A stretch of DNA of 64,000 bases from Tridacna crocea (lineage: Eukaryota; Mollusca; Bivalvia; Cardiida; Cardiidae), in the NCBI GenBank assembly GCA_943736015.1, contig OX031062.1, forward strand, positions 788,501 to 852,500, written 5' to 3'. The notes beneath the pieces were generated by a model. The model was not told where the DNA came from. It searched no databases and was given only the letters and a program-made list of their open reading frames with translations. Below are positions 31,458 to 40,246 of the stretch, one piece after another. Within the stretch, counting starts at the first letter, position 1; every line of letters starts with the position of its first letter. Made by a program: the position numbers and the translations under genes.

Positions 31458-31686
31458 TTAACCCTTTACCAAATGACAAAGTTTACGACTAATCCAATTT
31501 GAAAGCAGTTGCAGAGGACAAAATAAATGTTACTGAAAGACAGAACAATTTATTGGAAAGGATAGAAAACATTGTGGGAAAAGGAGAAAATGCTGGTTAT
31601 CAGCATTTTCTCCTTTTCCCACAATGTTTTCTACAAGCTTCTTTCTCAGGGTCGTCAAAAGTCGGGATTGTGTGGTAAAGGGTTAA
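31458..31686 (-). mobile_element. Type A hairpin MITE
   Basis: TTAA at 31458-31461 and 31683-31686. Stem intact with loop CTGGTTATCAG. Confidence 0.92.
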
Positions 31687-31911
31687 ATGTATGGAAATTA
31701 TTGTAAAGATGACACTCTGTTATTGTAAGGTCAGTCTAAGTGTGAGTTGCTGACAGAAAAATTAATTTCAAAACTAGGTTAAAACCTTCAGGTATTACTC
31801 TCAGATGATAATTTTAGCCTTTGTTGATATACACAACATAACAAAACAAACACATAAAAGGTAAGACAGGTAAAATACATCGCTTCATTACATAGACAGT
31901 ACAGCGGGTAT

Positions 31912-32140
31912 TTAACCCTTTATTTCATAAGGCATTTTTATGGTATCTCTAACTGACCATATATAAGAGCAAGGATAAAGCCGTTTCTTATGTGTATATG
32001 ACACCTTTTGATAGTGTAGAAAACATTGTGGCAAAAGGTGAAATTGCTCGTGACGCTCAATTTCACCTTTTGCCACAATATTTTCCAAAGGCTCCTTCAA
32101 GCAATGTGTGGAAATGAGTATCTATGGGGTAAAGGGTTAA
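31912..32140 (+). mobile_element. Type B hairpin MITE
   Basis: TTAA at 31912-31915 and 32137-32140; loop CTCGTGACGCTC is asymmetric. Confidence 0.9.
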
Positions 32141-32154
32141 GCTGTGAGGAATAC

Positions 32155-32208
32155 CTGTTTCCCCTATAATTGTGAAGTCAGTCGACCCTAAAAAGACACC
32201 GCTGTCAT
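32155..32208 (-). CDS. Candidate exon, faintly L21-like
   Basis: Acceptor TTGCTCTCAG, donor GTATTC. The 54-bp frame reads DSGVFLGSTDFTIIGET. The pattern G-x(2)-D-F-T-I-I-G resembles the VLLVG..FTLLG strand of mitochondrial ribosomal protein L21, but the segment is too short to be sure. A type B MITE ends 14 bp past the donor, as beside exons of the JmjC-TPR gene. Similar sequence occurs at 46803-46870. Confidence 0.3.
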
Positions 32209-32342
32209 CTGAGAGCAATTATGGCTGTGTCCTTTTGTTTACATTTTGCCTGATTTTAAAATTCTTTTTTTTGCCGGCAGCTAAAACATGGTTGGCCACA
32301 AGATAACAAGTTGTCATCTCTATCCATGGTAATTCCATACTT

Positions 32343-32563
32343 TTCACCCTTTTCCAAATAACAAATTTTAGACTTTCCCAAACTCAAGGCGTTTGCAGAT
32401 GACAATTTTGAATTTGATGAGAATGGCAGAAAGTTTTCCAATAGGCTAGAAAACACTGGGAAAAGAAGAAATTGCTAGTTACAAGCAATTTCTCCTAATC
32501 CCATAGTGTTTTCCAAAGTACTGCAGACATGTGAAAGCCAAGGCTTGTTTGGGAAAGAGTTAA
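32343..32563 (-). mobile_element. Type A MITE with AATTGCTAG-type hairpin
   Basis: Type A flanks, but the stem ends GAAGAAATTGCTAGTTACAAGC, intermediate between types A and B. Confidence 0.78.
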
Positions 32564-32664
32564 ATGGTATGTTTTAAGTTTAAAGGTGGGTACTTAGAAT
32601 TTTCACATCACACCAAATCAAAAAAATATATATATCATTGAAGTTTATGTGAAAAAAACAATAC

Positions 32665-35272
32665 AAACAAGCAATTTCGTTGAAATGATATCCCCCGCTG
32701 AAAAAGACCTTTTTTGATACAAACGTATAAGAGGTATTGTGTTTTGCATGTACATGTGGCCTTTTTGTTATTGGTCCATGATGAAATAAATTCATCAAAG
32801 GGTAATCAGTCGAAAAAAGCCTGTGAATCTAATGAATATGTGCGAACAAAAATCCAAAGTAAAAATTTACAAAGGGCAATAACTCCAAAAATACTGAAGA
32901 TAGAGTTATGGTTCTTGTGCACTGCACTTTTCCTCAATTAGTTCTATATGTGTGTGAAATTTTAAGATCCTAGCTTTTATACTTTTGGAGATATATGCCA
33001 GACAGAAATCCAAAATATAAATTAACAAAGGGCTATAACTCAAAAATGACTGAAGACAGAGTTTTGGTTTTTGTGAAGTGCACTTCTCCTTAATGAATTC
33101 TATTAGTGTATAAAGTTTGAAGTTCCTAGCCTTTGTACTTTTGGAGATATGCTCCGGACAAAATTCCAAAGTGAAAATTTACAAAGGGCAATAACTCAAC
33201 AATTACTGAAGATATAGTTATGATTCTTTAGCACTGCACTTCTCCTTAATTAGTTCTATATGCATGTGATGTTTCAAGTTCCTAGCTTTTATACTTTTGA
33301 AGATATGCTCCGGACAAAAATCCAAAGTTAAAATTTACAAAGGGCAATAACTCCAAAAATACTGAAGACAGAGTTAAAGTTGTTGTGTACTACCCTTCTT
33401 CTCAGTGAGTTTTGTATATGTGTGAAGTTTCAAGTTCCTAGTTTTTATACTTTTGGGGATATAATCCGGACAAGTAAAAATGTGCAAAGGGCAAGAACTC
33501 TAAAATACTGAAGACAGAGTAATGGATCTTTCGCACTGCACTCCTCCTCAATAAGGTCTATATGTGTGTGAAGTTTCAAGTTCCTACCTTTCATACTGTT
33601 GGAGATATGCTCCGGACAAAAATTCCAGAAGAAAACGTGCAAAGGGCAATAACTCCAAAATGCTGAAGATAGAGTAATGGTTCTTGTACACTGCATGCCT
33701 CCTTAATGAGATCTATCCACTTGTGAAGTTTGAAGTTGATATCTCAAATACTTTTGGATATATGCTCCAGACAAAAATCCAAAGTTAAAATTTACAAAGA
33801 GCAATAACTCCAAAATTACTGAAGACAGAGTAATGGATCTTTTGCACTGCACGCCTCCTTAATGAGTTCTATATATGTGTGAAGTTTCAAGTTCCTACCT
33901 TTTATACTTTTGGAGATATGCTCAGGACAAAAATTCAAAGTAAAAATGTACATAGGGCAATAACTCCAAAAATACTGAAGACAGAGTAATGAATCTTTCG
34001 CACTGCACTTCTCCTCAATGAGTTCTATACTGTGTGAAGTTTCAAGTTCCTACCTTTCATACTTTTGGAGATATGCTACGGACAAAAATTCCAGAAAAAA
34101 ATGTACAAAGGGCAATAACTCCAAAACTACTGAAGATAGTGTAATGGTTCTTGTACACTGCATGCCTCCTTAATGAGATCTATCAACCTGTGAAGTTTGA
34201 AGTTGATATCTCAAATACTTTTGGAGATATGCTTCAGACAAAAATCCAAAGTTAAAATTTACAAAGGGCAATAACTCAAAAATTACTGAAGACAGAGTTA
34301 TGGATCTTTCGCACTGCATGCCTCCTCAATGAGTTCTATATGTGTGTGAAGTTTCAAGTTCCTACCTTTCATACTTTTGGAGATATGCTCCGGACAAAAA
34401 TTCAAAGTAAAAATGTACAAAGGGCAATAACTCTAAAAATACTGAATATAGAGTAATGGTTCTTGTACACTGCACACCTCCCTAATGAGATCTATCCACT
34501 TGTGAAGTTTGAAGTTGATATATCAAATACTTTTAGAGATATGCTCCGGACAAAAATCCAAAGTAAAAATTTACAAAGGGCAATAACTCCAAAATTACTG
34601 AAGACAGAGTTATGGATCTTCCGCACTGCACGCCTCCTCAATGAGTTCTATATGTGTGTGAAGTTTCAAGTTCCTACCTTTCATACTTTTGGAGATATGC
34701 TCCGGACAAAAATTGAAAGTAAAAATGTACAAAGGGCAATAACTCCAAAAAATACTGAAGATAGAGTAATGGTTCTTGTACACCGCACTCCTCCTTAATG
34801 AGATCTATCCACTTGTGAAGTTTCAAGTTCCTAGCTTTCATACTTTTGGAGATATGCTCCGGACAAAAATCCAAAGTAAAAATTTACAAAGGGCAATAAC
34901 TCCAAAATTACTGAAGACAGAGTTATGGATCTTTTGCACTGCACGCCTCCTCAATGAGTTCTATATGTGTGTGAAGTTTCAAGTTCCTACCTTTCATACT
35001 TTTGGAGATATGCTACGGACAAAAATTCAAAGTAAAAATTTACAAAGAGCAATAACTCCAAAAATACTGAAGATGGAGTAATGGTTCTTGTACACTGCAC
35101 GCCTCCTTAATGAGATCTATCCACTTGTGAAGTTTCAAGTTGATATCTCAAATACTTTTGGAGATATCCTCCGGACAAAAAGCGGAAGGACGAAATGACG
35201 TAGTGACGGAATGACGGAAGGACGGACGGAGACTATTACCACATCCCCCGCCGCCTTTGGGCGGGGGATAAT
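32665..35272. mobile_element. Inserted element with GATATCCCCCGC / GCGGGGGATA ends
   Basis: Left end TTTCGTTGAAATGATATCCC, right end GCCTTTGGGCGGGGGATAAT preceded by GGAAGGACGGACGGAG. Most of it is the tandem array. No protein identified. Confidence 0.75.
32840..35180. repeat. 156-bp tandem array, about 15 units, partly alternating
   Basis: Each unit has CAAAGGGCAATAACTCCAAAA, an ACTGAAGA.AGAGT segment and TTTTGGAGATATGCTCCGG. From about 34010 on, units with GAGATCTATCCACTTGTG alternate with units with GAGTTCTATATGTGTGTG. Confidence 0.93.
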
Positions 35273-35825
35273 CATCAATAATTAAGAATCATAAAACTAC
35301 CAAAAAAAATTTTTGATGGTATTCCCTTAAAAGGCTACGTAGCCTCTTTAGCTATTTTAGATTTTGAGCCAAAAATAAAAAAAATGCATTGTGGGAATGT
35401 TAAGTGACTGGCACATGACTAATGACGCTTAAATTCCCTTAAATAACAAACATGTAATTATTTTTCATAATATCTTCTTCGGATGCTATGTTTGAAGCTT
35501 TGTCTGTGTATTTCCGGTATGTAATTGAGCGAGTTGTTCATGTAAAAATAGAACGTGTTTCCCGTCGATGTCAACCTGGGCCGTAGTAAATCTCTAATTT
35601 CTTGTACTGTCGGATGGTTTTCGACTACTGGGGTTTAATGAATGACGATTATAAGGCTTTGGGAATATAAGGATGATATTTTTGTATTTTTGTAAAAATT
35701 TCGTCCCAAATTCTGAAGGGCCACCTTTAAATGTACTATGACACCTTCTTTGATATTTTGGCCTTTACTGGACCTTTAAACTGCAATTTTGCCTAAGCAT
35801 GGCTCAAGTGATTTTCAACAACATG

Positions 35826-35995
35826 GAAGATAACTCTGTACCTCCAACATTGAACTATGGAAGATAACTCTGTACCTCCAACATTGAACTATGGAAGATA
35901 ACTCTGTACCTCCAACATTGAACTATGGAAGATAACTCTGTACCTCCAACATTGAACTATGGAAGATAACTCTGTACCTCCAACATTGAACTAGG
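35826..35995. repeat. 34-bp tandem repeat, five units
   Basis: Units of GAAGATAACTCTGTACCTCC then AACATTGAACTATG. Copies appear identical, implying recent expansion. Confidence 0.95.
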
Positions 35996-36012
35996 AAGAG
36001 GTTAATGAGGGC

Positions 36013-36205
36013 TTAACCCTTCACCACACAATGACAACTTTTGACGACCCTGAAAGAGAATGCTTTGGAAAACACTGTGGGAAAAGGTAACCAGCATTTT
36101 CTCCTTTTCCAACAATGTTTTCAGAAAGCTTCTTTCTCAGAGTCTCGGCTTTTTCCCACAATAGTTTTATAAGTCTTACTTCTCCAACACCACACAATCA
36201 TGAGT
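36013..36205 (+). mobile_element. Type A MITE with shortened hairpin
   Basis: Left TTAA 36013-36016. The first arm stops after GGGAAAAGG and jumps to TAACCAGC. Confidence 0.7.
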
Positions 36206-36435
36206 TTAACCCTTTACCACACGAGAAGATTTTAGACTGGTCCAAATTGAAGGCATTTGCAGATGTCAAATTAAAGGTGACTGAAAAATAGAAATTTGTT
36301 CTGGGAAGGGTTGAAAACATTGTGGGAAAAGGAGAAAATGCTGGTTACCAGCATTTTCTCCTTTTCCCACAGTGTTTTCAAAAGGCTTTTTTCTCCGGGG
36401 GCGTCAAAAGTAGGGATTGAGTGGTAATGGGTTAA
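36206..36435 (-). mobile_element. Type A hairpin MITE
   Basis: TTAA at 36206-36209 and 36432-36435. Confidence 0.92.
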
Positions 36436-36633
36436 ACAAACCTATAAAAGAAGGCTTTTGAAAACAACATGGGAATAGGAGAAAACGCTGATAACCAGCA
36501 TTGCTCCTTTCCCCACAATGTTTTCTACCGGATCCAAAACAAAAATCATCAATCCAGTTACCTTTAATTTGTTGTCTGCAAGTCCTTTCAATTCAGACTA
36601 GTCTAAATTTTTGTTGTTTGGGAAAGAATTAAA
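36436..36633 (+). mobile_element. Type A MITE, left end missing
   Basis: Starts inside the proximal half next to the previous copy. Hairpin decayed; right end GGGAAAGAATTAA. Confidence 0.72.
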
Positions 36634-36908
36634 ACTCAGCATTGTGTCATAAAAGGTTAAAAAGGTCATCGTAAGGAAAACAATACATGTACATCGGGAA
36701 TAAAAATACTCTTACCTAGGTTTGTTATCAGACATTTCGTGTTTGTTTAAACTTAACTTCCTATTTCTCCGATAACCATTTGATAACAGGAATCGCCGAG
36801 ATAACGACATGTTTCACCTTGTTTCCACTACAATATTATCTGGATTCTAATCTTTGTCTCTCCCAGTTTCATTGACATACCAGTGTTAACCTTTCAGTCA
36901 CAAGATTT
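36634..36908. other. No gene seen
   Basis: Short non-repeat stretch. Confidence 0.4.
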
Positions 36909-37128
36909 GACCCTTTACCAAACAATCCCTGGTTTCTACGACCCTGTGGTAGAAGCCTTTGGAAAACATTGTGGGAAAAGGAGAAAATGCTGGTACCAGC
37001 ATTTTCTCTATTTCCCAAAATGTTTTCTGCCCTGCTCGAAAATGATTTCAATTCTTGAGTTTCGTTTCTTTTGCCGTCTGCAAATGCTTTCAGTTTGAAC
37101 CTATCTAAAATTTTGTTGTTTGGTTTAA
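36909..37128 (+). mobile_element. Type A hairpin MITE
   Basis: Loop CTGGTACCAG, the minimal palindromic centre. Confidence 0.85.
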
Positions 37129-37138
37129 ATCATTAATT

Positions 37139-37362
37139 TTAACCCTTTACCACAAAATCCTGACTTTTAACGACCCTGACATAGGCACATTTTGGAAATC
37201 ATTTTGGAAAAAGGAAGAATGCTAGTAATTTTCTCCTTTTCCAACTATGTTTTCTACTCTTCCAAAATCAAAAATTCTATTCTTCATTCAGCATTTGTTG
37301 GTCGTCTTTCTACACTTTCACATTGGACTAGTCCAAAATCTTATTGTTTGTTAAAAAGTTAA
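37139..37362 (+). mobile_element. Type A MITE, hairpin decayed
   Basis: TTAA at 37139-37142 and 37359-37362. Confidence 0.82.
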
Positions 37363-37589
37363 CCCTTTCCCAAACAAGCCCAGGTTTTCATAGGTGGCTG
37401 CAATAAAAGTCTTTTGAAAACACTGTGGGAAAAGGAGAAATTGCTTGTAATGTGCAATTTCTCCTTTTTCCACAATGTTTTCTACCCTTTTATGAGAACT
37501 TTCTGCCATTTTCTCAAAATATAAAGTTATCGTCTGCAAACTCTTTCAGTTTGGAAGAGTCCAAACTTTGTCGTTTGGGAAAGGGTTAA
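37359..37589 (+). mobile_element. Type A hairpin MITE, variant stem
   Basis: Shares TTAA 37359-37362 with the previous copy; right TTAA 37586-37589. The stem ends GGAGAAATTGC / GCAATTTCTCC, a change present on both arms. Confidence 0.9.
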
Positions 37590-37609
37590 TTAACTGCTTC
37601 ATAAAATAC

Positions 37610-37694
37610 ATATCAAGGGGCAAGTGCAAGACTATTGTAAGTGCATATAAATTGTAAATGCACTTACAATCATCTTGCACTAACCCCTTGATAT
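37610..37694. repeat. Palindrome ATATCAAGGGGCAAGTGCAAG..
   Basis: Arms ATATCAAGGGGCAAGTGCAA and TTGCACTAACCCCTTGATAT plus inner GTAAGTGCAT / ATGCACTTAC. Distinct from the other palindromes. Confidence 0.88.
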
Positions 37695-37702
37695 GAATTT
37701 TC

Positions 37703-37934
37703 CAACCCTTTACAACACAATCCTTGGTACCCAGAACCCAGACAGAAAAGGCTTTTAAAAATATTGCAAGAAAAGGAAAAGAAAATGCTGGTAGCTAGTA
37801 TTTTGTCCTTTTCCTACAATGTTTTCTTATTTTTCACAGACAAACTCCATTATTTGAGTCACATAAACATTTGGCACCAGGAATGTTTACAATTTGAAAA
37901 AATCTAAAATTCTGTTGTTTTGGTGAAGGGTTGA
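37703..37934 (+). mobile_element. Type A MITE, decayed
   Basis: CCCTTTACAACACAATCC left end and GGTGAAGGGTTG right end; hairpin diverged. Confidence 0.72.
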
Positions 37935-37986
37935 AAATAAATTTTACTTTTTGTTTCAAGTTTGGTTTGGTTGGAAATCACAGTAA

Positions 37987-38044
37987 CAGATTTAAGATCA
38001 GTCTGTGGCCACTGTGCGGTCTGATCTTGATCTTCATCATCCGC
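37987..38044. repeat. GATC-type palindrome, decayed
   Basis: TTTAAGATCAGTCTG / GGTCTGATCTTGATC around GGCCACTGTGC. Confidence 0.65.
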
Positions 38045-38084
38045 TAAAGAGCTTAACTTTCTCATGGTTGACCCATTACCTACT

Positions 38085-38440
38085 AGAGCTATCGCTAAAC
38101 ACGATTATACCCCCCCCCCCCCCCCCATCACGTCCTTGTCACAAAAACAGGTCTTTGTGTATCACAGATTGCAGAAAGGTATAGTACAAAAGGTAGGAGT
38201 TGAAAAAAAATCAAGGGGAGATCATTCTGTAAAAAATCGCAGCAAGGTCATGAAAATTGCACATGCACAACTTTATATATGTATAGGAACTGTGTGTGTA
38301 AATTTGAGTTCAGTACATGGAAAACTGTAGTAGTATTGCTGCAGACAAATCTGTGTCTATGGACAGACGGACAGACAGTCATGGCGATCCCAGTATACCC
38401 CCTCCACTTCATTTGGGGGCGGGGCGGGTATAAAAATACA
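38085..38440. mobile_element. Short element with TATACCCC / GGGGTATA ends
   Basis: Left GATTATACCCCCCC, right GGGGGCGGGGCGGGTATAAA preceded by GACGGACAGACAGTCATGG. Structurally like 10750-10985 and the 32665 insertion. Confidence 0.5.
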
Positions 38441-38591
38441 AAGCTTTAATGACCCTGATAAAGGTTTTTAAAGCATTGTGTAAAAAGGGGAGAAAATGCT
38501 GGTTTCCAGCACTTTCTCCTTTTCCCACACTGTTTTCAAAGGCTTTTTTTCACATTGTCTTTAAAACTTTGGATTTGGGGTAAAAGGTTAA
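38440..38591 (+). mobile_element. Type A MITE fragment
   Basis: AATGACCCTGATAAAGG through the hairpin to GGGGTAAAAGGTTAA. Confidence 0.65.
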
Positions 38592-39067
38592 TTAATGTGG
38601 GAAATAATACACTGGCAAATTAGAATTCACACCTACAACCAGGAATATAATGCCAAACATAAACCTTGCACTGATTACTGGCAGATCCCTTATTATAGCT
38701 CATTACCAAACAATACTATTCCCTTAACCTACTTCCATGTCCGTAACAAACTAAACAAAACAAGTTCAATAAATGTTTTATTGAAATGCCTGGTAGCATC
38801 TGGACTAGTGGCCCGTGAATTGCAAGGGTTTTAAATGAATTTGGAATGTAGCTTTATATGTCCCGAACCATCGATGCTTTTTCTTATATCGAGAAATGGG
38901 TGAATTTTGCCACGTCCACAGAGGCCAGTCGTCCAGAGCTGAATGACAACGCGTAAGCAAGAAACACGTAAAGCACGTGCACTAACTACAACCTGGACAT
39001 TACATGCACAGTGAAGGGAAATAAATTTCCTTCTAATTCATACCCAATCAACCGAAGAAAATTATAT
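38592..39067. other. No gene seen
   Basis: Unassigned AT-rich DNA left of the MITE pair that precedes the retrotransposon. Confidence 0.4.
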
Positions 39068-39274
39068 GTATTTCAGGCTTGTCCAAATCGAAAGCATTTG
39101 AAGAAAACAAAATAAAAGTGACTGAAAATTTGAAATTTGTTTTGTAAAGGGTAGAAAACATTGTGGAAAAAGGAGAAAATGCTGGTTACCAACATTTTCT
39201 CCATTTCCAACAATGTTTTTTACAGGATTCTTACCCCGGGTCGTCAAAAGTAAGGATTGTGTGGTAAAGAGTTT
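39068..39274 (-). mobile_element. Type A hairpin MITE, left end lost
   Basis: Starts at TTTCAGGCTTGTCC. Loop GTTACCAAC breaks the palindrome. Confidence 0.8.
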
Positions 39275-39275
39275 A

Positions 39276-39500
39276 TTCTTCACCAAACACCAAAATTATA
39301 AACTGGTTCAAATTTGAAACATTTGCAGACAACAAAATTAATGTGACTGAAAAATTGATATTTGGTTTGGGAAAAGAAGAAAACATTGTGGGAGAAGGAG
39401 AAAATGCTGGTTACCAGCATTTTCTCCTTTTCCCACAATTGTTTTTCAAAAGCTTTCTTTCCCAAGGTTGTTAAAAGTCAGGATTGTGTGGTAAAGAAAT
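39276..39500 (-). mobile_element. Type A hairpin MITE
   Basis: Ends 35 bp before the retrotransposon. The right end is GTGGTAAAGAAATAAG, without TTAA. Confidence 0.82.
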
Positions 39501-39735
39501 AAGACAAATGCTCTTAAAATGGCACTAAATCAAACTGTTATGTACATGCCCAGTTATTATTAGCTTTGTTCATGTGTGTATCTATTTTTGAATGGTTTTC
39601 CCCTGTTGCTATTTTTAGAACTGGATTCTCTCTTGTGGAATATTGTGCTGGAAGTTTCCAGGCCTTTATACAATCTGATTACTAAGAATTATGCAACTGA
39701 TTTTAACATGAATTTTCTGGAAGTTTCCCTGTTAT

Positions 39736-39765
39736 TATAAAAGGAAAAACTTTTTACATCTCAGT
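39736..39765 (+). promoter_or_regulatory. LTR core promoter: TATA box and initiator
   Basis: TATAAAAGG at 39736-39744 and TCAGT at 39761-39765, 27 bp from the first T of the TATA box to the initiator A. This sets the likely U3/R border near 39763. The same sequence lies at +3901 in the 3' LTR. Confidence 0.75.
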
Positions 39766-40027
39766 GTTCACTAGTTAATACATGATTGCCAGACTACAGT
39801 GGGGATTATTTTGTGTTTGTGTCATAATTAGTGCTTGGATTACATTCAGTTTGGATTCGGATCAGACTAGACTAAAGTGAGGATTACTTCGTGTGTTTGG
39901 ATTACATTCAGTTTGGATCAGGATCAGATTGGAATTAAGACTGGAATAATTTGTCTTCTGAATTTAACGTCTAAGGTATTGTTTTGTACTATTGTAATAT
40001 TGTCACTGTTTATTTGATATTTTTGTT

Positions 40028-40033
40028 AATAAA
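40028..40033 (+). promoter_or_regulatory. LTR polyadenylation signal AATAAA
   Basis: AATAAA about 62 bp before the LTR end. Its 3' LTR copy at 43929-43934 would be the functional one for the element's transcript. Confidence 0.75.
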
Positions 40034-40100
40034 TTCTGTTAATTGTTATTGTTTGTTGCTGGCTTCTTCTTTCTAGTTACGCCTGACTCGTAACAGAAAT

Positions 40101-40118
40101 TGGGGGCTCGTCCGGGAT
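40101..40118 (+). other. Primer-binding site, tRNA-Pro
   Basis: TGGGGGCTCGTCCGGGAT starts 5 bp after the LTR. It is the same 18-mer known as the tRNA-Pro primer site of gammaretroviruses. Confidence 0.9.
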
Positions 40119-40246
40119 TGGAAAATAGACTAACGTATTTGTTTTCCATTTTGGACTATCCATCGATTTGAAAATAGACTAACGCATTCGTCTACTAATC
40201 AGTAATTATAATACAATTTTGTACTTGAATCCAGCAACAAACAAAC

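Larger units (their letters stand above)
32580..35730 (-). mobile_element. Type C TTAA element split by a 2.6-kb insertion
   Basis: TTAA at 32580-32583 and 35727-35730. Type C sequence runs to about 32664 and resumes at about 35273. Confidence 0.88.
39536..40095 (+). repeat. 5' LTR (560 bp)
   Basis: Read side by side with 43437-43996 I found no difference. TGTTA/TAACA ends form a 5-bp inverted repeat. Confidence 0.96.
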
